From Cellulomonas gilvus ATCC 13127 (lineage in GTDB: Bacteria; Actinomycetota; Actinomycetes; Actinomycetales; Cellulomonadaceae), in the NCBI RefSeq assembly GCF_000218545.1, contig NC_015671.1, forward strand, positions 62,001 to 126,000: a DNA stretch of 64,000 bases, in the 5' to 3' direction. The notes under the pieces were generated by a model. It searched no databases, was not told the origin of the DNA, and worked only from the letters and a program-made list of their open reading frames with translations. Within the stretch, counting starts at the first letter, position 1; every line of letters starts with the position of its first letter. The translations under genes were made by a program, and so were the position numbers. Below are positions 23,370-33,958 of the stretch, piece after piece.

Positions 23370-24042
23370 GATGTCTTCTCTCGTTCGAGGGGCGCGGTCG
23401 CGGGCGCGACCTCGCTCGCCGCGACCCTCAGGGCGCGGACGGTTGTGGGCGCGGGCTCGGCGTGAGCTCGCGGTGTGGTGGGCAGCCGCGCGGCCGGGGG
23501 CCGTGCACGGCAGGGGCCGCGGCGCTGCGGCGGGGTGCAGGAGCGCGGAGGCCTCGGGCCAGGTCGCGACGACGCCGACGGGCCGCGAGTAGCGGTCGCT
23601 GACGTGGAGACCGTCGGAGGCGCGCTGGGCGAGGCCCGCGTACTCGTCGTCGACGGTGGCGACCCAGAGGTCCATGTCGGCCTGGCGCCAGCGGGGCGTC
23701 ACAGACCGGGGACCTGTCGGGGACAGGTGATCAAGAAAGGTGAAGATGATGATGACTGCTCTCGCTCCGCACGACCAGCGCGGAGGTGGATCGGGTGACG
23801 ACGGGCGCCGTCCTGGCTCGCGGTCCTGCTTCGATGCGGAACCGAAGAGCGCAGCGGACAGTGCCCGCGACATGAACGCAGGTGCCAGCGTACACGGCGA
23901 AGCCCTTCCGGGGGAGCCCCCGGGACCATCGGCCTGCGCAGCGCCCTGGTCAGGCAGCCGCCGCGGACCGTTCACCACGGGTTCGGGCACCGGACACCGG
24001 CGGGCACGACGCTGCCCCCGACCACGTCCTCGAGGAGACCCG
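23370..24042. other. Region upstream of cspA with an in-frame open extension
   Basis: On the minus strand the frame of cspA remains open back to a GTG at 23702 and an ATG at 23675. The first ~46 codons from 23675 look like real protein ([27 protein letters not shown]), but the stretch next to cspA is Arg/Pro/Ala-rich and noise-like. Either an N-terminally extended cold-shock protein or a small upstream gene whose frame continues by chance. An ACCTGTC/GACAGGT palindrome (23712-23728) lies just before it. From 23729 to 24042 I see nothing beyond the ribosome site of the next gene. Confidence 0.35.
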
Positions 24043-27000
24043 ATGCTGCCTGCACGCCCCCGCCGTGCGCCCGTCCGCGCACCGCGCCGCGCCGCCGCAC
24101 CCGCCGTCGCCGTCACGGTGGCGCTCACCGCCACTGGCCTGACCTGCGCACCCGCGGTCGCCGCCGCGCCGCCCGCACCCGGCTGGTCCGACGCGGGCTG
24201 GACCGCGCCGGCGGCCGACGCCGCGTTCCACCGGCTGGCCACCTACCCGGTCTACCTCAACCGCCCTGCGGGCACGGACGCCGCCGACCCGACGGTCGCG
24301 GAGATCTCCGCGGTCAGCGAGGACGGCACCACGTTCGTCCACACCGACGCGCTCGCGCGCCGGATCGGGTTCGTGGACATCACCGACCCCGCGCACCCGG
24401 TCGGGGCCGGGACGCTCGACCTGGCCGCGGACCTCGGCGTGGGCGCGCACGCCGAGCCCACGTCGGTGGCCGTCGTCGGCGGCTACGTGCTCGTCGTCGT
24501 GGACACGTCCGCGTCGTTCATCGAGCCGTCGGGCGCGCTCGTCGTCGTGGACCTCGCGACGCACCGGGTGGTCCGCACGCTGGACCTGCCGGGCCAGCCC
24601 GACTCGATCGCGCTCACGCCGGACAAGGGGCACGCGGCGATCGCGATCGAGAACCAGCGCGACGAGGACGCGACCCCCGCCGGGGCCGCGAAGGGCGACC
24701 TGCCGCAGCTGCCGGGCGGCTCGCTCGTGCTCGTGGACCTGCCCGACGTGGCCGCACCCGCCGACTGGTCGCTGCGCACCGTGCCGTTCACCGCGGGCGA
24801 CGAGGCGCTGCCGTCCTTCGTCGCCGCGGGGCTCGACACCCCGCAGGACCCCGAGCCCGAGTACGTCGCGGTGGATCCGACGGGCAGCACGGTGGCCGTG
24901 ACGCTGCAGGAGAACAACGGGATCGTGCTGGTGGACGTCGCCAGCGGCGCCATCACGGACGTGTTCTCCGCGGGCACGCAGGCCGTCGCGGGGATCGACA
25001 CGGTCAAGGACGGCGTCATCTCGCAGACGGGCGCCATCCCCGCGGTGCCGCGTGAGCCCGACGCGATCGGGTGGCTGGACGCCACGCACGTCGCGATCGC
25101 GAACGAGGGCGACTGGAAGGGTGGGACGCGCGGCTGGTCCGTGCTGGACACCACCACGGGCGCCGTGGTGTGGGACGCGGGCGCCGAGCTCGAGCGCCTC
25201 GCCGTGCGCGTGGGTCTGCACACCGAGGACCGGGCCGCCAAGAAGGGCGTCGAGATCGAGGGCCTCGCGGTCGCGACCCTGGGCGGGACGCCGTACGCGT
25301 TCGTCGGCTCGGAGCGGTCCAACTTCGTGGCGGTGTACGACGTGAGCGACCCGGTGCACCCCGTGTTCACCCAGGTCCTGGCCACGACCAACGGCCCCGA
25401 GGGCATCCTGCCCGTGCCCGGCCGCGACCTGCTTCTGGTGTCCTCGGAGACCGACGCGGCGTCGGCGGGCGTGCGCTCCGCCGTGACCGTGTTCGGCCGC
25501 GGTGCCGCCCACGCGGGTGGCGCGGACTTCCCGTCGGTCGTCTCCGCGGACGCCGCGGGCGCACCCATCGGCTGGGGCGCACTCGGCGCGCTCGCGGCCG
25601 ACCGCCGCGACGACGAGCGGCTGTGGTCCGCCACCGACGCCGCCTACAAGGACACGCGCCTGCTCTCGATCGACGTGAGCAGCTCACCCGCCGTGATCGA
25701 CCGCCAGCTGCGCGTGACCGAGGGCGGCGCGGGCGTGACGCTCGACGTCGAGGGCGTGGCCACGCGTGCGGGCGGTGGGTTCTGGCTGGGCGTCGAGGGC
25801 GCGACCGGTGGGGCCAACCAGATCGTGCGGACCAACGCGTACGGTGCGGTCGTCGAGCGCGTCTCGCTCCCGGCCGACGTCGCGGCGGGCCTGACCAAGT
25901 GGGGGATCGAGGGCGTGACCACGCTCGACGACGCCGCGGGCGAGCACGTGTGGGTCGCGCTGCAGCGTGGCCTGACCACGGACCCCGGCGGGCTGGGCGG
26001 CGCGGCACGGCTGGGCCGCTACGACGTCGCGACGGGGGCGTGGGCGTGGTTCGCGTACCCGCTCGAGACCACGGCCACGGCCGGCGACTGGATCGGCCTG
26101 TCCGAGGTGGTCGCGGTCGACGCGGACACGCTCGCCGTGATCGAACGCGACAAGCTCAACGGCCCGAACGCGGCCGTCAAGCGCGTCTACACCGTGGACG
26201 TCCCCGCGAGCGACCCCGCCCCGGGGACGGTGGGCACGCTCACCAAGACGCTCGCGCGCGACGTCCTGCCGGACCTGCGGGCGACCGCGGGCTGGACCCA
26301 GGAGAAGCTCGAGGGTCTGACGATCGCGGGAGACGGCACGGTCTGGGCCATCACCGACAACGACGCGCTCGCGGACGCCACGGGTGAGACCGTGCTGCTC
26401 GACCTCGGGACGCGCAGCGCGGTGTTCGGCGCGAGCACGACGAGCACCGAGCTCACCGTCACGGGGAGCCTGCGGTACGGCGAGCGCCAGACGCTCACCG
26501 CGACCGTCACCCCCGCCACCGCGGGCACGGTGACGTTCCGCGACGGCGAGCGGACGCTCGCGACGGCACCTGTTGCGGCCGGCTCGTCGGCCGGAGCTGC
26601 GTCCGCCGAGGTCACGCTCGGCGCCGGTACTCACCGGCTCACCGCCGAGCTCACGCCGTCGGGCACGGACGTCGCGGGCTCGTCGTCGTCGACCGTCACC
26701 GTCACGGTGACGCGCGCGGCGACGCGCACGACGACCACGCTGGTCGCCCCGCGGGTCGCGTACGGCACGGCCGCGAAGGTCAAGGTCGCGGTCACGGGCA
26801 CCGCCGCCGCACCGTCCGGACGGGTCGAGGTGCGCGAGGGCACGCGCGTGCTCGGCACCGCGACCCTGCTGGTCAGCGGCACACGCGGCACCGCGACCGT
26901 GACGCTCCCGGCACGCCTGGCCGTCGGCTCGCACCGGCTCACCGCGGTCTGGGCGGGCACCACGCATGTCGCGGGCTCGTCGTCGTCCGCGACGCTGCAG

Positions 27001-27285
27001 GTCACGAAGGCGACGCCGCGCATGAGCCTCGCCGCCGCGTCGTGGACCGTGGCCAAGGGCAGCCGCCCGGCTGTCGTGGTCCGCGTGAGCGGCGCGGGTG
27101 CCACGCCCACCGGCACGGTCGTCGTGCGGGTGGGGGCCACCACGGTCGCGAAGCGCGTGCTGCGGGACGGGACCGTCGTCGTGACGCTCCCGGCCGCGCA
27201 GCGCACGGCCCGCGTGACGGCCACCTACCTCGGGGGTCCGTCGTACCGCTCGGCCACGACCGCACGCACCCTCACGGTCCGTTGA
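24043..27285 (+). CDS. Secreted phytase-like beta-propeller protein with C-terminal Ig-like repeats
   Basis: 1080 residues. Signal peptide 1-40 (Arg-rich start, hydrophobic core, APAVAAA). Residues ~50-790 form propeller-type repeats ending in the esterase-like-phytase region ([42 protein letters not shown]). Three Ig-like modules of ~95 residues close the protein (about 800-890, 891-990, 991-1080) with repeated [12 protein letters not shown] and VAGSSSSAT-type strands, as in bacterial Ig-like Big_3_5 domains. No LPxTG or anchor, so released or loosely bound. Probably a phosphatase or sugar-phosphate esterase; substrate unknown. CGAGGAGA precedes the ATG. Confidence 0.85.
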   Translation: MLPARPRRAPVRAPRRAAAPAVAVTVALTATGLTCAPAVAAAPPAPGWSDAGWTAPAADAAFHRLATYPVYLNRPAGTDAADPTVAEISAVSEDGTTFVHTDALARRIGFVDITDPAHPVGAGTLDLAADLGVGAHAEPTSVAVVGGYVLVVVDTSASFIEPSGALVVVDLATHRVVRTLDLPGQPDSIALTPDKGHAAIAIENQRDEDATPAGAAKGDLPQLPGGSLVLVDLPDVAAPADWSLRTVPFTAGDEALPSFVAAGLDTPQDPEPEYVAVDPTGSTVAVTLQENNGIVLVDVASGAITDVFSAGTQAVAGIDTVKDGVISQTGAIPAVPREPDAIGWLDATHVAIANEGDWKGGTRGWSVLDTTTGAVVWDAGAELERLAVRVGLHTEDRAAKKGVEIEGLAVATLGGTPYAFVGSERSNFVAVYDVSDPVHPVFTQVLATTNGPEGILPVPGRDLLLVSSETDAASAGVRSAVTVFGRGAAHAGGADFPSVVSADAAGAPIGWGALGALAADRRDDERLWSATDAAYKDTRLLSIDVSSSPAVIDRQLRVTEGGAGVTLDVEGVATRAGGGFWLGVEGATGGANQIVRTNAYGAVVERVSLPADVAAGLTKWGIEGVTTLDDAAGEHVWVALQRGLTTDPGGLGGAARLGRYDVATGAWAWFAYPLETTATAGDWIGLSEVVAVDADTLAVIERDKLNGPNAAVKRVYTVDVPASDPAPGTVGTLTKTLARDVLPDLRATAGWTQEKLEGLTIAGDGTVWAITDNDALADATGETVLLDLGTRSAVFGASTTSTELTVTGSLRYGERQTLTATVTPATAGTVTFRDGERTLATAPVAAGSSAGAASAEVTLGAGTHRLTAELTPSGTDVAGSSSSTVTVTVTRAATRTTTTLVAPRVAYGTAAKVKVAVTGTAAAPSGRVEVREGTRVLGTATLLVSGTRGTATVTLPARLAVGSHRLTAVWAGTTHVAGSSSSATLQVTKATPRMSLAAASWTVAKGSRPAVVVRVSGAGATPTGTVVVRVGATTVAKRVLRDGTVVVTLPAAQRTARVTATYLGGPSYRSATTARTLTVR

Positions 27286-27347
27286 CCGCGCGTGCGGGCG
27301 GGGGCGACGGGTCCCCGCCCGCACGCGCCGTGGGCCAGGATGTGCGC

Positions 27348-27872
27348 GTGACGTATCGCGTGATGACGGTGTGCACCGGCAACATCTGCCGGTCGCCGAT
27401 GGCGGAGATCGTGCTGCGGGACCGGTTCGCCCGGGCCGGGCTGGGTGACCGCGTGGTGGTGGACTCCTCGGGCGTGTCCGACGAGGAGCACGGCAACCCG
27501 ATCGACCCGCGCGCCGAGGCGGTGCTGCAGGCGCACGGGTACCTGGTGGACGACGGGCACCGCGCGCACCGGATCACGCCCAGCGAGCTCGCGTCGCGCG
27601 ACCTGGTGCTGCCGATGACGGCCCAGCACGCGCGTGCGCTGCGGCGGCTCGCCGCGGGTGCGCCCGACGCGAGCGTGGACCACGTGGTGCTGTACCGGCG
27701 GTTCGACCCGGCCGCGCCGGACGTGGCGCCGGGTGAGCCCGAGCACGTGCTCGACATCGACGACCCCTGGTACGGCGGCATCCGCGACTTCGAGGTGTGC
27801 CTTGCGCAGCTCGAGGCCGGTGCGGACCACGTGGTCGAGCACGTGCGGGAGCAGCTGGCCGCGCGCGCCTGA
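27348..27872 (+). CDS. Low-molecular-weight protein-tyrosine phosphatase
   Basis: 174 residues. The P-loop VCTGNICRSP has catalytic Cys9 and Arg15 in the C-x5-R form, and the general-acid Asp lies in DIDDPWYG. Dephosphorylates Tyr-phosphorylated proteins; relatives such as PtpA and Wzb act on kinases or capsule machinery. The GTG at 27348 puts the P-loop at its usual place. Followed after 28 bp by the aminotransferase on the same strand. Confidence 0.93.
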   Translation: MTYRVMTVCTGNICRSPMAEIVLRDRFARAGLGDRVVVDSSGVSDEEHGNPIDPRAEAVLQAHGYLVDDGHRAHRITPSELASRDLVLPMTAQHARALRRLAAGAPDASVDHVVLYRRFDPAAPDVAPGEPEHVLDIDDPWYGGIRDFEVCLAQLEAGADHVVEHVREQLAARA

Positions 27873-27900
27873 TCCGCCACGCGCGCGGCAGGATGGGGCC

Positions 27901-29067
27901 ATGAAGGTCGCCGCCCGCGCGCACGTGCCGCCGTTCGCCGTCATGGAGATCATCGCGGCGGCCAACGCGCGCCGCGCCGCGGGTGAGCACGTGCTCAACC
28001 TGTGCGCGGGGGAGCCGTCGACCGGTGCCTCGGACGTGGTGCGGCAGCGCGCGGTCGAGCTGCTGACCAGCGGCGACCTGGGGTACACCGAGGCGCTCGG
28101 TGCGCCGGGCCTGCGGGCCGCGATCGCCGCGCACTACGCCGGCTGGTACGGCCTGGACGTGGACCCCGCACGCATCGCGGTCACCACCGGGTCCTCGGGC
28201 GGGTTCATGCTGACGTTCCTCGCCGCGTTCGACGTGGGTGACCGTGTCGCGCTCGCGCGGCCCGGCTACCCCGCCTACACCAACATCCTCGCGGCGCTCG
28301 GGTGCGAGGTCGTCGAGCTGGCGTGCGGGCCGGAGAGCCGGTTCCAGCCGACCGTGGCGATGCTCGAGGCCGCGCACGCCCGCGCCCCGCTGACGGGCCT
28401 GGTCGTCGCGTCGCCCGCGAACCCGACCGGCACCATGATCGACGCCGCCGAGCTCGAGGCGCTCGCGGCGTGGTGCGGCGAGCACGGCGTCCGCCTGGTC
28501 AGCGACGAGATCTACCACGGCATCACGTACACGTCCGCGCAGGTCGCGACGGCCGCGCGCTACCTCGACGCGGGTGCCGTCGTCGTGAACTCGTTCTCCA
28601 AGTACTGGGCCATGACGGGGTGGCGGCTGGGTTGGCTGCTGCTGCCCGACGACCTGGTGGGCCCGGTCGACGCGCTCGCGGGCAACGTCGCGCTGTGCCC
28701 GCCCGCGCTCGCACAGCACGCCGGCGTCGCGGCGTTCTCCGCGGCGGGCATGGCCGCGGCACGCGAGAACGTGGAGCGCTACGCCGAGTCCCGTGCGCTG
28801 CTGCTGGCGCGCCTGCCGGAGCTCGGCTGGACGCACGTCGCACCCGCCGACGGCGCGTTCTACCTGTACGGCGACGTGTCCGCGTCGGGCCTGGACTCCG
28901 TGACGTGGTGCGCGCGCCTGCTCGACGAGGCGGGCGTGGCGCTCACGCCCGGCACCGACTTCGACCCCGTGGACGGGCACCGGTACGTGCGGCTGTCGTT
29001 CGCGTCCTCGCCGGCCGTGGTGGCCGAGGCCGTGGACCGGATCGTGGCGTGGCAGCGCGGGCTGTGA
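27901..29067 (+). CDS. Class I/II PLP-dependent aminotransferase
   Basis: 388 residues, fold type I. PLP lysine is Lys234 in SFSKYWAMTGWRLGW; also VVASPANPTGTM (substrate carboxylate/PLP Asn), SDEIYHGI (Asp binding the pyridine N) and RLSFA near the end (Arg for the alpha-carboxylate). The sequence belongs with aspartate/valine-pyruvate-type transaminases; the precise amino acid is not readable. No pathway neighbour helps. Confidence 0.9.
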   Translation: MKVAARAHVPPFAVMEIIAAANARRAAGEHVLNLCAGEPSTGASDVVRQRAVELLTSGDLGYTEALGAPGLRAAIAAHYAGWYGLDVDPARIAVTTGSSGGFMLTFLAAFDVGDRVALARPGYPAYTNILAALGCEVVELACGPESRFQPTVAMLEAAHARAPLTGLVVASPANPTGTMIDAAELEALAAWCGEHGVRLVSDEIYHGITYTSAQVATAARYLDAGAVVVNSFSKYWAMTGWRLGWLLLPDDLVGPVDALAGNVALCPPALAQHAGVAAFSAAGMAAARENVERYAESRALLLARLPELGWTHVAPADGAFYLYGDVSASGLDSVTWCARLLDEAGVALTPGTDFDPVDGHRYVRLSFASSPAVVAEAVDRIVAWQRGL

Positions 29068-29141
29068 CGCGCACGGGCACCTGCGGGCGGGTCCGGTCGT
29101 TGAACCCCTGACCGTCCGCCGAGACCCTTCAGGAGCTGCGC

Positions 29142-29504
29142 ATGCGGTGCCCCGTCGACCAGGCCGAGCTCGTGATGACCGAGCGGCAGGGTGTGGAGAT
29201 CGACTACTGCCCGACGTGCCGCGGGATCTGGCTGGACCGCGGGGAGCTGGACAAGATCCTCGACCGCGCGGCCGCGCAACCCGCGGCACCTGCGTATGGC
29301 ACGCCCCCCGGGGACACGCGCACCGCGTACCCCGACCCGCGGTACGCCGACCCGCGCCCGGCCGAGCGGTACGACGACCGGCGTGAGGACCGGCGGGACG
29401 ACCGCTACGGAGCGCCGTCGCGCGACCCCCGGTACGACGACCCGCGCTACCGCCGCAAGAAGAAGCGCGAGTCGTGGCTCGAGGACCTGCTCGACTTCGG
29501 CTGA
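29142..29504 (+). CDS. TFIIB-type zinc-ribbon protein with charged tail
   Basis: 120 residues. MRCPVDQAEL and IDYCPTCRGIWLDRGELDKIL give the zf-TFIIB zinc ribbon (a Cys at 3 and CxxC), with the typical GIWLDRGEL helix. After it comes a low-complexity Tyr/Arg/Asp-rich tail (DDRREDRRDDRYGAPSRDPR) and a basic-acidic end (RRKKKRESWLEDLLDF). Usual second CxxC partner is reduced to one Cys (CPVD). Role unknown; common in actinobacteria. Confidence 0.85.
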   Translation: MRCPVDQAELVMTERQGVEIDYCPTCRGIWLDRGELDKILDRAAAQPAAPAYGTPPGDTRTAYPDPRYADPRPAERYDDRREDRRDDRYGAPSRDPRYDDPRYRRKKKRESWLEDLLDFG

Positions 29505-29532
29505 CCCGCGACGGCGCCCGTAGGTTGGGCCC

Positions 29533-30768
29533 GTGAGGATCGACCCGCTCGTCGCACCCGGACCCGCGCTCACGCCCGAGCAGACCGCGCGTGCGGCCCG
29601 GCACCTGCTGCTGCCCGGCGTGGGGCTCGAGGGGCAGCGCCGGCTGCGGGCCGCGCGCGTGGGTGTGATCGGCGCGGGCGGCCTGGGCGCGCCCGTGCTG
29701 CAGTACCTGGCCGCCGCGGGCGTCGGCACGCTCGGGATCGTCGACGACGACGTGGTCGACGTGTCCAACCTGCAGCGCCAGGTCATCCACGCGACCTCCG
29801 ACGTGGGCCGGTCCAAGGTGGACTCGGCCGCGCACACGGTGCGCGCGCTCGACCCCGACGTCGTCGTGGTGCCGCACCGCACGCGGCTCACGCGTGAGAA
29901 CGCGGCCGACGTGCTCGCGGGGTACGACGTGCTGGTGGACGGCACCGACAACTTCCCCACGCGCTACCTGGTCTCGGACACCGCCGCGGCCCTGGGCGTG
30001 CCGGTGGTGTGGGGCTCGGTCCTGCGGTTCGACGCGCAGGTGTCCGTGTTCTGGTCCGCGGCACCCGGCGGCGGCGTCACGCTGCGGGACCTGTTCCCCG
30101 TCGAGCCCGGGCCCGACGAGGTGCCCTCGTGCGCCGAGGCCGGCGTGCTGGGCGCGCTGTGCGGGCAGGTGGGCTCGCTCATGGCCACCGAGGTGGTCAA
30201 GCTCGTGTGCGGGCTGGGTGAGCCGCTCGTGGGCCGCGTGCTGGTGCTCGACGCGTGGCGGTCGCGGTGGTCGGAGCTGCCGCTGCGGCCCGCGGGGGCG
30301 GCGACGCCCGCCCCGCTCCGCACCGCCGAGCCGCCCGCCGGGGCACCTCGCACGGTCGAGGCACCGGCCACCGCGCCGCGCCCCGCCGAGGTGCCGCGCA
30401 CCGCGTTCTCGGCCGCGCCGGACTCGCGTCCGGCGGGTGCGCCCGCGTCCGTCGTCGCCGGCGTGCCGCAGGTCGGCGCGGACGCGCTCGCGGCTCGGCT
30501 CGCGGACCCGGCGGACCCGCTCGTCGTGATCGACGTGCGCGAGCCCGCGGAGATCGCCGCCGCGGCGCTGCCGGGTGCGGTGCCGGTGCCGCTGCGCACG
30601 GTGCTCGACGGCACCGCGCTGCGCGACTGGCCGCACCCCGCCGACGTCGTGGTCCTGTGCCACTCGGGCGCACGAGCTCAGGCCGCGGCCGAGGTGCTGC
30701 GGGCCGCGGGCGTGGACGCCGCGAACCTCGCGGGCGGCATCGTCGCGTGGCAGGCGCGCACGCGCTGA
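29533..30768 (+). CDS. moeB: Molybdopterin-synthase adenylyltransferase with C-terminal rhodanese (MoeB/MoeZ type)
   Basis: 411 residues. ATP-binding GAGGLG at 47-52, the SNLQRQVIH and DGTDNFPTRYLVSD motifs of E1-like enzymes, and VPSCAEAGVLGALCG. The paired CxxC zinc sites of E. coli MoeB are not present, as in mycobacterial MoeZ. A Pro/Ala-rich linker (about 255-315) leads to a rhodanese domain with Cys376 in LCHSGAR. It adenylates the C-terminal Gly-Gly of MoaD/ThiS-type proteins and passes sulfur from the rhodanese Cys. First gene of the plus-strand cofactor arm, whose last gene is the MoaD substrate. Confidence 0.92.
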   Translation: MRIDPLVAPGPALTPEQTARAARHLLLPGVGLEGQRRLRAARVGVIGAGGLGAPVLQYLAAAGVGTLGIVDDDVVDVSNLQRQVIHATSDVGRSKVDSAAHTVRALDPDVVVVPHRTRLTRENAADVLAGYDVLVDGTDNFPTRYLVSDTAAALGVPVVWGSVLRFDAQVSVFWSAAPGGGVTLRDLFPVEPGPDEVPSCAEAGVLGALCGQVGSLMATEVVKLVCGLGEPLVGRVLVLDAWRSRWSELPLRPAGAATPAPLRTAEPPAGAPRTVEAPATAPRPAEVPRTAFSAAPDSRPAGAPASVVAGVPQVGADALAARLADPADPLVVIDVREPAEIAAAALPGAVPVPLRTVLDGTALRDWPHPADVVVLCHSGARAQAAAEVLRAAGVDAANLAGGIVAWQARTR

Positions 30769-30839
30769 GGACGGCGAGCGCCGCGCATCCGGCGCTCGAC
30801 CTCATGGGACGATCGCCCGGGCGACGAGAGGGGTCACAC

Positions 30840-32198
30840 GTGCGAGGGCTGGACGAGCACCGGGCGGCGGCGCGTGCGCTCGGCGCACCCCTGCCCGCGG
30901 TCGAGGTGGACCTGCTGGACGCGCAGGGCCTGGTGCTCGCGGCCGACGTGGTCACCGACTCGGCGCTGCCCCGCTGGGACAACTCCGCGATGGACGGCTA
31001 CGCGGTGCGTGCCGCGGACGTCGCCGCGGCCCGTCCCGACGAGCCCGTGGCGCTGCGTGTGGTGGCCGACCTCGCCGCCGGGTCCTCCGCGACGCCGCAG
31101 GTGCTGCCCGGGACCGCCGCGCGCATCATGACGGGCGCCCCGCTGCCCCCGGGGGCCGATGCCGTGGTGCCGGTGGAGCTCACGGGTGCGGGCGCCGCGT
31201 CGCACGCGGACGACGTGTGCGCGCGTGACGAGCCCGCACCCGCGTGGGCCGACGACGCGCCGGTGCTGGTGCGGCAGGCCGTCGCGCCGGGTGCGCACGT
31301 GCGCCGGGCGGGTGAGGACGCCGCCGCGGGCGACGTCGTGCTGCGCGCGGGCACGCTGACCGGGTCCGCCGTGGTGGGCGCCGCGGCCTCGCTCGGCCGC
31401 GCGACGCTCGTCGTGCACCGCCGTCCGCGGATCGCGGTCGTGGCCACGGGAGACGAGCTGGTGCCGCCCGGGACGCCGCTGCGGCACGGCCAGATCCCCG
31501 ACTCCAACTCCTGGCTGCTGGCCGCCGCGGTGAGCGACGCGGGTGCGGACGTGCTGCGCCTGGGGCCGACGTCCGACGACCCCGTGGCGCTGCGTCTGCT
31601 CCTGGCGGCGCTCGACGCGGGTGAGCACGGCCAGGTGGACGGCATCGTCACGTCGGGCGGTGTGAGCGTGGGCGCGTACGACGTGGTCAAGGCCGCGCTC
31701 GCCGACGAGCCGGGCGTCGAGTTCGTGCGCGTCGCGGTCCAGCCCGGCAAGCCGCAGGGGCTGGGCCGGCTGCCCGGCGGCACGCCGGTGTGGACGCTGC
31801 CCGGCAACCCGGTGAGCGTCGCGGCGTCCTTCGAGGTCTTCGTCCGGCCCGCGCTGCTGCGCATGCGCGGGCTCACCGACGTCGAGCGTCCGCGCGTGCG
31901 TGCCGTCGCGGCCGGCGCGTGGCGCACGCCGCCCGGGCGCGCCCAGGTCATGCCCGCCCGCCGTGCCGCGCCGTCCGCGCTCGCGGAGCCGGCCGCCCAC
32001 GCGGGTCCGGCCGCGCTGTCCGCGCTGACCGGCCTGGCCGCGTCCTACGACCCGCGCGTGCCCGTGCAGCCCGCGTCCGCGCGCGGCTCGGGCTCGCACC
32101 TGGTCGCCCGCCTCGCGGCCGCGCACGGCTTCGCGATCATCCCCGCCGACGTCGACGAGGTGCGCGTCGGCGACACCCTGGAGGTCTTCTGGACATGA
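30840..32198 (+). CDS. moeA: Molybdopterin molybdotransferase MoeA
   Basis: 452 residues. Inserts molybdate into adenylated molybdopterin. Domain 1 opens with [19 protein letters not shown], then [20 protein letters not shown]; the MoCF-binding domain shows [23 protein letters not shown] and [32 protein letters not shown] closes it; domain 4 ends at LEVFW. GTG 30840 is taken for the GAGAGGGG ribosome site. Coupled to moaC by ATGA overlap. Confidence 0.95.
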   Translation: MRGLDEHRAAARALGAPLPAVEVDLLDAQGLVLAADVVTDSALPRWDNSAMDGYAVRAADVAAARPDEPVALRVVADLAAGSSATPQVLPGTAARIMTGAPLPPGADAVVPVELTGAGAASHADDVCARDEPAPAWADDAPVLVRQAVAPGAHVRRAGEDAAAGDVVLRAGTLTGSAVVGAAASLGRATLVVHRRPRIAVVATGDELVPPGTPLRHGQIPDSNSWLLAAAVSDAGADVLRLGPTSDDPVALRLLLAALDAGEHGQVDGIVTSGGVSVGAYDVVKAALADEPGVEFVRVAVQPGKPQGLGRLPGGTPVWTLPGNPVSVAASFEVFVRPALLRMRGLTDVERPRVRAVAAGAWRTPPGRAQVMPARRAAPSALAEPAAHAGPAALSALTGLAASYDPRVPVQPASARGSGSHLVARLAAAHGFAIIPADVDEVRVGDTLEVFWT

Positions 32199-32671
32199 GC
32201 GAGCTCACCCACCTCGACGCACGCGGCCACGCGCGCATGGTCGACGTCACGCTCAAGCAGCCGACCGTGCGCTCCGCGACCGCGACCGGGCTGGTCCGGT
32301 GCGGACCCGCGGTGGTCGCCGTGCTGCGGGACGGCACGGCCCCCAAAGGTGACGTGCTGGCCGTCGCGCGCATCGCGGGCATCGCCGCGGCCAAGCGGAC
32401 CCCCGAGCTGCTGCCGCTCGCACACGTGATCGGGGTGCATGGCGCGGTCGTCGACCTGGACGTGATCGACGAGGGTGTGCGCATCACCGCGACCGTGCGC
32501 ACCGCCGACCGGACGGGGGTCGAGATGGAGGCGCTCACGGCCGTGAGCGTCGCGGCGCTCGCGGTGGTGGACATGGTCAAGGGCCTCGACAAGTCCGTGC
32601 GCATCACCGACGTGCAGCTCGAGGCCAAGACGGGCGGCAAGTCGGGCGACTGGCGCCGCACCGACGGATGA
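32195..32671 (+). CDS. moaC: Cyclic pyranopterin monophosphate synthase MoaC
   Basis: 158 residues, usual length. [16 protein letters not shown] at the start, [27 protein letters not shown] with the catalytic His/Lys area, [22 protein letters not shown] and the final [11 protein letters not shown] are MoaC signatures. It converts the MoaA product to cyclic pyranopterin monophosphate. Start and stop overlap moeA and the mobA-like gene by ATGA, so expression is tightly linked. Confidence 0.96.
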   Translation: MSELTHLDARGHARMVDVTLKQPTVRSATATGLVRCGPAVVAVLRDGTAPKGDVLAVARIAGIAAAKRTPELLPLAHVIGVHGAVVDLDVIDEGVRITATVRTADRTGVEMEALTAVSVAALAVVDMVKGLDKSVRITDVQLEAKTGGKSGDWRRTDG

Positions 32672-33459
32672 CCACGCCCGACGAGCAGGCAGCCGGCTGG
32701 CCGGCGGCCGACGCCGGGGCCGGGCCGACGCCCATGTTCGACGCGATCGTGCTCGCCGGCGGCGCCGGGCGCCGGCTCGAGGGCGCGGTCAAGCCCGAGC
32801 TCGTGCTCGGCGGGCGCGCGCTCGTCGACCACGCGCTCGACGCGGTGTCCCGCGCGCGCCGCTGCGTGCTCGTCGCGCCGCCCGCGCTGACCCGCCCAGG
32901 CGTCCCGACCACGCTCGAGGACCCGCCGCTCGGCGGGCCGGTCGCCGGCCTCGCCGCCGGGCTCGCGCTGCTCGTCGCGCCGCCCGCGGACCTGGCGGGC
33001 GTGCCGGGTCCGGCGGGCGCTGCGCGCGCCGCCGAGGTGGTCGTCGTGCTCGCGTGCGACGTGCCGCGCGCCGGTTCCGTGGTCCCCGCGCTCGTGGCCG
33101 CGGCGAGCGCGCCGGGGACCGACGGTGCGCGCCTGGTCGATGCCGAGGGTGCACCGCAGCACCTGGTCGCCGCGTACCGGACGGACGCGCTGCGGACCGC
33201 GCTCGCGTCGCTCGCGGAGGTGCGCGGCGCTTCGGTCCGCCGGCTCGTCGCGGGGCTGCACCTGCGCGACGTGCCCGACCCGGGCGGCGCGGGTGAGGAC
33301 GTGGACACGTGGGCGGATGCGCGCCGCGTGGGCGCCGCGCTGTCCGGGGCCGGCGCACCTGGCCGCGAGGCGGCGCCGGGCCCGTCCGCGCCCACGGCCG
33401 ACGCGGTGCGTGACACGATCGGACCCGAACGTCCGCGCCAGCCAGGGAGCAAGTCATGA
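32668..33459 (+). CDS. mobA: MobA-like molybdenum cofactor nucleotidyltransferase
   Basis: 263 residues. After ~24 extra residues, [22 protein letters not shown] is the nucleotidyltransferase signature (LAGGxGxRxG...K), and [13 protein letters not shown] gives the metal-binding Asp. It would add GMP or CMP to molybdopterin. The rest of the family motifs are loose and the C terminus carries an Ala/Pro-rich tail, so MobA versus a related transferase is not certain; the operon supports MobA. Confidence 0.8.
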   Translation: MTTPDEQAAGWPAADAGAGPTPMFDAIVLAGGAGRRLEGAVKPELVLGGRALVDHALDAVSRARRCVLVAPPALTRPGVPTTLEDPPLGGPVAGLAAGLALLVAPPADLAGVPGPAGAARAAEVVVVLACDVPRAGSVVPALVAAASAPGTDGARLVDAEGAPQHLVAAYRTDALRTALASLAEVRGASVRRLVAGLHLRDVPDPGGAGEDVDTWADARRVGAALSGAGAPGREAAPGPSAPTADAVRDTIGPERPRQPGSKS

Positions 33460-33722
33460 CCGACCCGCGTACCGCCCCGGGAGCCGACCTGCCGCAGTGG
33501 GTCGCGCACGTGACCGCGCTGCTGGGCGTCGATCCCGGTGCCGTGGACGTGGACCGGCTGCTGGGGCTGTCGAGCGACGTCGCGCACGCGGTCGCACGGC
33601 CCGCGGTGCCCGTGACCATGTTCGTCGCAGGGCTGGCGGCGGCGGGCCGGACGCCCGACGAGGTCGCCGCGCTGCTGGCCGACGTCGAGGCCGCCGCGCG
33701 CGCGTGGCCGGAGCCCGCATGA
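33456..33722 (+). CDS. DUF6457 protein in the molybdenum cofactor operon
   Basis: 88 residues, all helical: LPQWVAHVTALLGVDPGAVDVDRLLGLSSDVAHAVARPAVPVTMFVAGLAAAG. The DVAHxVxRPAxPxxxFxxG pattern is the hallmark of DUF6457, a small actinobacterial family often found beside mobA or moaA genes. Function unknown. ATGA coupling to the mobA-like gene and to moaD argues for a role in cofactor synthesis, perhaps as a MobA partner. Confidence 0.82.
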   Translation: MTDPRTAPGADLPQWVAHVTALLGVDPGAVDVDRLLGLSSDVAHAVARPAVPVTMFVAGLAAAGRTPDEVAALLADVEAAARAWPEPA

Positions 33723-33952
33723 TCACGGTCCGGTACTTCGCCGCGGCGGCGGAGGCCGCGGGCCTCGACCGGGAGAACGCGGCGGCCGGCCCCGGCGCGG
33801 ACGTGCGCGCGGGGCTCCTGGAGCGGCACCCCGCGCTCGCGCCGATCCTCGACCGGTGCGCGCTGCTCGCCGACGGCCGTCGCCTGGCGGACGACGACGA
33901 CGTGCCCGCCGGTGCCACGCTCGACGTGCTGCCGCCCTTTGCGGGCGGCTGA
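33719..33952 (+). CDS. moaD: Molybdopterin synthase small subunit MoaD (ThiS-like)
   Basis: 77 residues, beta-grasp fold, ending in the required Gly-Gly (LPPFAGG) that is adenylated by MoeB and thiocarboxylated. MITVRYFAAAAEAAGLD is the typical start and DDDVPAGATLDVLPPFAGG the typical end. Coupled to DUF6457 by ATGA; its stop is 6 bp from the end of the convergent moaA gene. Confidence 0.92.
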   Translation: MITVRYFAAAAEAAGLDRENAAAGPGADVRAGLLERHPALAPILDRCALLADGRRLADDDDVPAGATLDVLPPFAGG

Positions 33953-33958
33953 CGCGGC

